Positions 6,930 through 10,231 of a stretch of 10,231 nucleotides of DNA are shown piece by piece (the first letter of the stretch is position 1; every line of letters begins with the position of its first letter). Origin of the DNA: JAEDES01 sp045649455 (GTDB taxonomy: Bacteria; Bacillota_I; Bacilli_A; RF39; UBA660); assembly GCA_045649455.1 (NCBI GenBank), contig JAZRPV010000049.1:1-10231 (forward strand), read 5' to 3'. The notes below the pieces were generated by a model that worked only from the letters and a program-made list of their open reading frames with translations, searched no databases and was not told the origin of the DNA. Both the position numbers and the translations under genes were made by a program.

Positions 6930-7577
6930 ATGAGACAATTTGATAATGTTTATGTTAAGAGATTCGGTTACTTCAATGTATACGTAATAAGAGGTAATGA
7001 TGGGGATGTAGTCATTGATACTGGATTTGTTCTTATGAAGAGAGCCTTGAAAAGGTGGTTAGATCAATTTAATGTTAAATTAATAATATTAACTCATGCT
7101 CATGTTGATCATATTTGGAATGTTTCATATTTAAAAGAATTATATGGATGTAGAGTTGCTATTAGTGAAGATGATTTAGTTAATTTAGATAATAGAAATA
7201 TTAAGACCTATCCATCTTGTAAAAGATGTGGTTTATGGACTAAGTTAATGTCTTTTGGAATGAAACATTTTGTACCTAAAAAGTTTGATGTAGATTTATT
7301 ATTACATGATGGAGATATTTTAAAAGAGTTTGGATTAAAACTTAAGATTATTTCTTTAAGTGGTCATACTGATGGATCTATTGGTGTTTTATATAATAAA
7401 TATTTATTTTGTGGAGATGCTTTAATAAATAGAAGAAAAGTTGATATAGCATATCAAAATCAAAATAATGATAAAGCGAGAGAAAACTTAAAAAAGATTA
7501 GAAGAATTAAACCTAAAATATTATTTCTTGGTCATGATAGGGAAATAGATTATAATAAATTTAAGAGATCTATTTAG
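6930..7577 (+). CDS. MBL-fold metallo-hydrolase (glyoxalase II-like)
   Basis: This 215-residue cytoplasmic enzyme of the metallo-beta-lactamase fold is expected to bind two metal ions and hydrolyse a thioester, phosphoester or similar bond. Metal ligands are complete: THAHVDH (H56, H58, D60, H61), H146 in SGHTDGS, D163 in CGDAL and H202 in LGHD. The compact length resembles the YcbL/GloB-like hydrolases rather than RNase J or lipid-acting families. A CxxC pair in the insert before the third ligand (SCKRCG) is an extra that could bind metal. A GTG at 6921 is also in frame, but AGGTGA (6919-6924) overlaps it and is 5 nt before the ATG at 6930, so the ATG is preferred. The tsaC gene follows after 8 nt in the same transcript. 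The substrate is unknown. Confidence 0.88.
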   Translation: MRQFDNVYVKRFGYFNVYVIRGNDGDVVIDTGFVLMKRALKRWLDQFNVKLIILTHAHVDHIWNVSYLKELYGCRVAISEDDLVNLDNRNIKTYPSCKRCGLWTKLMSFGMKHFVPKKFDVDLLLHDGDILKEFGLKLKIISLSGHTDGSIGVLYNKYLFCGDALINRRKVDIAYQNQNNDKARENLKKIRRIKPKILFLGHDREIDYNKFKRSI

Positions 7578-7585
7578 GAGTATTT

Positions 7586-8185
7586 ATGAATATAGAAAAA
7601 ATTGTAGAAGTTGTTAATTCTTCTGGATTAGTTATTAGTCCTACTGATACTGTTTATGGTATTATGAGTGATGCTTTAAATGAAGATGTTATTAGACGTG
7701 TTTATTCTGCTAAGAAGAGAAGTTATTCTAAACCATTAATTTTACTTATGAGTAATATTGATATGATAAAAGAGTATACTGAATGTATTAGTGATGAAGA
7801 AGAAAAATTAATTAATAAATTTTTACCTGGTCTTATGACTATTATTTTAAAGAAGAATGAAAAGATTAGTTCTTTAATTTGTAATGGTGGAGATTATGTT
7901 GGAATTAGAATTCCTGATAATAAAGATTTAATTGATATTATAAATAAATTAGGTAGACCAGTTATTTCTACTAGTGCGAATATTAGTGATAATGATGTTA
8001 TTACTAGAGTAGATATGATAGAGGAAGAATTGTTTAAAAATATAGATTATGTTGAAGACGGTGGAGAAATTGTTAGTTTATCTTCTTCTGTAGTAAGAGT
8101 GGTTGATGGAGAGTTAATTATTCTTAGAGAAGGTAAAATTAGTGATGAAATAAAGGCGTATTATATGGCCAACTTGAAAAAATAG
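7586..8185 (+). CDS. tsaC: L-threonylcarbamoyladenylate synthase, TsaC/YrdC type
   Basis: The enzyme uses threonine, bicarbonate and ATP to make threonylcarbamoyl-AMP, the donor for t6A at position 37 of tRNAs reading ANN codons. The 199 residues correspond to the YrdC domain alone, as in TsaC, without the C-terminal Sua5 domain. Visible motifs are PTDTVYG (19-25), the KKRSYSKPL substrate loop (43-51), PGLMT (81-85), VGIRIPD (105-111), STSAN (128-132) and SSVVRV near the end. TAGGAG, overlapping the stop codon of the MBL gene, serves as ribosome site 5 nt before the ATG. No terminator follows; the -35 of the T-box promoter lies inside its last codons, so read-through would meet the T-box terminator. 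Confidence 0.93.
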   Translation: MNIEKIVEVVNSSGLVISPTDTVYGIMSDALNEDVIRRVYSAKKRSYSKPLILLMSNIDMIKEYTECISDEEEKLINKFLPGLMTIILKKNEKISSLICNGGDYVGIRIPDNKDLIDIINKLGRPVISTSANISDNDVITRVDMIEEELFKNIDYVEDGGEIVSLSSSVVRVVDGELIILREGKISDEIKAYYMANLKK

Positions 8186-8202
8186 GGTGTTTATGGTATA
8201 AT
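8174..8202 (+). promoter_or_regulatory. Strong promoter of the T-box / aspS unit
   Basis: TTGAAA (8174-8179), a 17-bp spacer and perfect TATAAT (8197-8202), with TG at 8194-8195 for an extended -10. The -35 lies within the last codons of tsaC. Transcription would begin near 8209, just before Stem I of the T-box. This is the best consensus match in the window. Confidence 0.85.
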
Positions 8203-8208
8203 ATGCTT

Positions 8209-8447
8209 ATCGGCTGTGATTAGGAGAAGTAATCTATGTAATATAGTAGAGAGTTACTGGTTGGTGAAAAGTAATATATGAAATAGATGAAAGACACCTA
8301 GGAGCTACTTATTTGAACTATAGTAGAATAAGTCGGATTAAACCGTTATCTTAATGAGTGATTATAATTATTATTTATAATAAATTGGGTGGTACCGCGG
8401 ATATAAACAGTTATTCGTCCCTTGTCGGATGATAGAACTGTTTTTTT
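8209..8447 (+). ncRNA. T-box riboswitch, tRNA-Asp (GAC specifier)
   Basis: All canonical parts are present. Stem I spans about 8212-8306: a kink-turn region (GTGAT against GG), the specifier loop with AGTA (8228-8231) facing GAAA, the specifier GAC (8293-8295) followed by A, helix ATCTAT/ATAGAT, and the distal AGAGAG bulge (8248-8253) plus GGTTGGTGAAA loop (8259-8269) that contact the tRNA elbow. Stem II (8307-8333) carries its own GAA/AGTA S-turn. The Stem IIA/B region (8334-8360) has the conserved CCGTTATC and AATGAGTG. Stem III is 8361-8367 with 8375-8381. The T-box TGGGTGGTACCGCGG (8386-8400) forms an antiterminator (8387-8389 with 8419-8421; 8397-8400 with 8415-8418) with bulge TGGTACC. 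Uncharged tRNA-Asp should stabilise it and switch on the aspartyl-tRNA synthetase gene. Confidence 0.96.
8405..8447 (+). terminator. T-box regulated intrinsic terminator
   Basis: AAACAGTT (8405-8412) pairs with AACTGTTT (8436-8443), with an inner helix (8415-8420 with 8427-8432), ending in T7 (8441-8447). It shares TTCGTCCC (8414-8421) with the antiterminator, so the two structures exclude each other. Confidence 0.93.
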
Positions 8448-8475
8448 ATTTTATATTTTTAGAGGAGGTATCATT

Positions 8476-9792
8476 ATGAAAAAAGTATATTTTAAAAATT
8501 TAAAAGAATACTTTGAACAAGAAGTAGAATTATGTGGTTTTGTTGATAGTATTCGAAATTTACAATATGTACAATTTATGGTTATTAGAGATAGTTCTGG
8601 AAAAGTACAAGTCACTATTGAAAAGAATGAAGAAAATAAAATTATGAATGAAATTGTTTCTAATTTAACTGTTGAAAGTACTGTTAAAATTAAAGGGATA
8701 GTTAAGGAGAATGAAAAAGTAAAATTAAATGGTATGGAAGTTATACCTTGTGAGATAATTGTTACTAGTAAAAGTTATGATGAATTACCATTAAATTATA
8801 AAGATAGTAAGAAGTCCGCCTTACTAGATACTAGATTAAATTATAGATTTTTAGATCTTAGAAGCGAATCTAATTTATTAATGTTTAAAGTTCAAACTTG
8901 TATGATTAATGCAATGAGAGAATTTGTTGTTAATAATAATTTTATTGAAATTCATACTCCTAAAATAATTGGAGCAGCTTCTGAATCTGGAGCAGAAGTA
9001 TTTGAACTTAATTATTTTGATAAGAAAGCTTACTTAGCTCAAAGTCCACAGTTTTATAAACAAATGGCAATGAGTAGTGGTTTTGAAAGAGTATTTGAGA
9101 TTGCACCAGCTTTTAGAGCAGAAAAATCTAATTCTTATCGTCATACGACAGATTTTACATCATTCGATATTGAAATGAGTTATTTAGAATCATTAGAAGA
9201 ATTAATGGATTTTGAAGAAAATTTATTTATTGCAGGACTTACTGCTGTAAAGGAAAAGTATGGGGAAGAAATTAAAAACTTATTTGGTGTTGAAGTGGTT
9301 ATTCCGACTAAGCCATTCCCAAGAATTAAGTTAGAAGAATTATATAACGAATTAGAAAAAGAATATGAATTTAAAATGAATTATGAAGATGTTGGAGATA
9401 TGAATGCAGAATCTGAAAAATTAGCATCTAAATATGTTATGGAAAAATATGGTCATGAATTTGTTTTTATAACAGACTTTAGTGCTAAAAAAAGAGCATT
9501 TTATCACAAGAGACAAAATGGTGTTCCACAAGGTGCAGACCTTATTTGGAAAGGTTGTGAAACAACAACTTTAGCATTAAGGGAACACAACTATGAAATT
9601 TTGTGTGAACAAGCTAGAGAAAAAGGATTAGGAGAAGATGTTAAGTTTTATCTTGAGTTCTTTAAATATGGTTGTCCACCTCACGGAGGTTTTGCACTTG
9701 GTGTAGATAGAATAACTATGTTATTATTAGAAACTGGTTCTTTAAAAGAAACTATGTTTATATTTAGAGGACCTAGTAGAATAGAACCATAA
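8476..9792 (+). CDS. aspS: Archaeal/eukaryotic-type aspartyl-tRNA synthetase (AspRS2), class II
   Basis: This 438-residue enzyme charges tRNA-Asp with aspartate. An N-terminal OB-fold (about 1-100) binds the anticodon. The class II core follows, with motif 1 near FVVNNNFIEIHTPKI, motif 2 FRAE (R214) ahead of the SYRHTTDFTSFDIEMSY block, and motif 3 GFALGVDRITMLL (R412). The sequence and length match the archaeal type; the roughly 590-residue bacterial AspRS has a GAD insertion that is absent here. Some bacterial copies of this type charge tRNA-Asn with Asp for GatCAB amidation, but the GAC specifier of the leader points to tRNA-Asp. The start is the ATG at 8476, 6 nt after AGAGGAGGT (8461-8469). 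A TTG at 8422 is in frame but lies within the T-box terminator. The gene ends before a strong terminator. Confidence 0.93.
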   Translation: MKKVYFKNLKEYFEQEVELCGFVDSIRNLQYVQFMVIRDSSGKVQVTIEKNEENKIMNEIVSNLTVESTVKIKGIVKENEKVKLNGMEVIPCEIIVTSKSYDELPLNYKDSKKSALLDTRLNYRFLDLRSESNLLMFKVQTCMINAMREFVVNNNFIEIHTPKIIGAASESGAEVFELNYFDKKAYLAQSPQFYKQMAMSSGFERVFEIAPAFRAEKSNSYRHTTDFTSFDIEMSYLESLEELMDFEENLFIAGLTAVKEKYGEEIKNLFGVEVVIPTKPFPRIKLEELYNELEKEYEFKMNYEDVGDMNAESEKLASKYVMEKYGHEFVFITDFSAKKRAFYHKRQNGVPQGADLIWKGCETTTLALREHNYEILCEQAREKGLGEDVKFYLEFFKYGCPPHGGFALGVDRITMLLLETGSLKETMFIFRGPSRIEP

Positions 9793-9825
9793 TTTATACA
9801 ATAATTGATTAAAAGAAAAATTCAT

Positions 9826-9856
9826 GGTATCATTTCATTAGAAGTGATACCTTTTT
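9826..9856 (+). terminator. Intrinsic terminator after aspS
   Basis: An 11-bp stem with one G-U pair (9826-9836 with 9841-9851), loop ATTA, followed by TTTTT (9852-9856). Unlike the other terminators here it lies 33 bp past the stop codon and is not directly followed by a recognisable promoter. Confidence 0.92.
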
Positions 9857-9866
9857 ACTATAGTAA

Positions 9867-10231
9867 TATTCATATACAAATAAATTAGTTAGATTTAAAG
9901 AAGGTGTTGATGGACTAAAAACGGGGTATACTGAAGGAGCTGGATACTGTCTTACTGCTACTATGAAAAAAGATGATATGAGAGTTATTGCAACAGTAAT
10001 GGGAGAGCCTTCTAGTGCAATTAGAAATAGTGAAGTAAGTGGTATGCTTGATTATGCATTCGCACAAGTAGGATTAAAAAAACTATTATCAAAAAATAGT
10101 GTAGTAGAAACAATAAATTCTCCTAAAGCTAATACAGATGAAATAAAAATAGTACCTAAAGAAGATGTAAATATTTTGTATAAAAAAATTGATGGTGAAA
10201 TAACACCAACCTATAAAATTAAAGTAAATGA
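9867..10231 (+). pseudogene. 5'-truncated D-alanyl-D-alanine carboxypeptidase (DacA/PBP5 family), running off the window
   Basis: The frame opens after a TAA at 9864-9866 and stays open to the edge. From about 9876 it reads TNKLVRFKEGVDGLKTGYT, the region around the KTG box of low-molecular-weight penicillin-binding proteins, followed by the expected GYCLTATMKKDD, RVIATVMGEPS and MLDYAF segments and the start of the C-terminal domain. Complete enzymes trim D-Ala from peptidoglycan outside the membrane. The SxxK nucleophile and SxN motifs, the signal peptide and a start codon are all missing. Only about 20 bp separate the homology from the aspS terminator, so the N-terminal two-thirds cannot be hidden upstream. 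In-frame ATGs inside lack a ribosome site and would give no active enzyme. A deletion remnant is most likely; an assembly join is the alternative. Confidence 0.75.

Noticed and set aside
8315..8318. GAAC as a dual Glu/Asn specifier, like the two-codon T-box of Clostridium acetobutylicum
   Set aside because: It lies in Stem II, where GAA and AGTA form the Stem II S-turn. The true specifier loop, opposite AGTA at 8228-8231, reads GAAA-GAC-A.
8422..8475. Longer aspartyl-tRNA synthetase from the TTG at 8422
   Set aside because: This stretch is the T-box terminator and its T-tract. A strong ribosome site at 8461-8469 serves the ATG at 8476, where homology begins.
1..10231. CRISPR array, insertion sequence, tRNA or rRNA gene
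   Set aside because: No regularly spaced repeats, transposase, terminal inverted repeats or cloverleaf with 3' CCA-type end were seen. Repeated short AGT/GAT/AAT runs reflect codon bias in AT-rich genes.

Overview
The window is very AT-rich DNA from a compact bacterial genome, most likely a low-GC member of the Bacillota (a Bacilli, Erysipelotrichia or RF39-like gut lineage). This rests on the extreme AT bias, Shine-Dalgarno sites of the AGGAGG type, a T-box riboswitch, and firmicute-style housekeeping genes. TGA is never needed inside a conserved gene and all visible Trp codons are TGG, so the standard bacterial code applies and this is not a Mycoplasma-type code. The exact taxon cannot be read from the window.

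Layout, all genes on the + strand. (1) From the left edge to 2419 runs the 3' part of a very large protein. Its long N-terminal region is unrecognised and its C-terminal end is a calcineurin-like phosphoesterase domain. The frame is open to the edge, so the first in-frame ATG at 323 is not the start. (2) 2503-4350 is a cytoplasmic GH13 alpha-glucan hydrolase with its own promoter and terminator. (3) 4426-5813 holds two overlapping, paralogous genes of unknown role with an apparent Cys-His-Asp transglutaminase-like core. (4) 5865-6888 pairs a small membrane-anchored protein with a YbaK-type aminoacyl-tRNA deacylase. (5) 6930-8185 pairs a metallo-beta-lactamase-fold hydrolase with the TsaC/YrdC enzyme of t6A tRNA modification. 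(6) 8174-9792 is a complete T-box riboswitch with a GAC (Asp) specifier, followed by an archaeal-type aspartyl-tRNA synthetase. (7) From 9867 to the right edge is the C-terminal part of a D-Ala-D-Ala carboxypeptidase that has lost its catalytic N-terminal part.

Four transcription units end in intrinsic terminators whose hairpins overlap the last codons of the gene. The following promoter sits on or just after the U-tract, usually as an extended -10 (TGnTATAAT). At two junctions the same 17 bases serve as terminator tail and promoter. Predicted leaders are only about 10-20 nt, except for the roughly 265-nt T-box leader.

The right half is rich in tRNA functions: deacylation of mischarged tRNA, t6A synthesis, and tRNA-Asp charging with tRNA-Asp sensing. 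The least explained parts are the tandem transglutaminase-like pair and the large phosphoesterase fusion protein.
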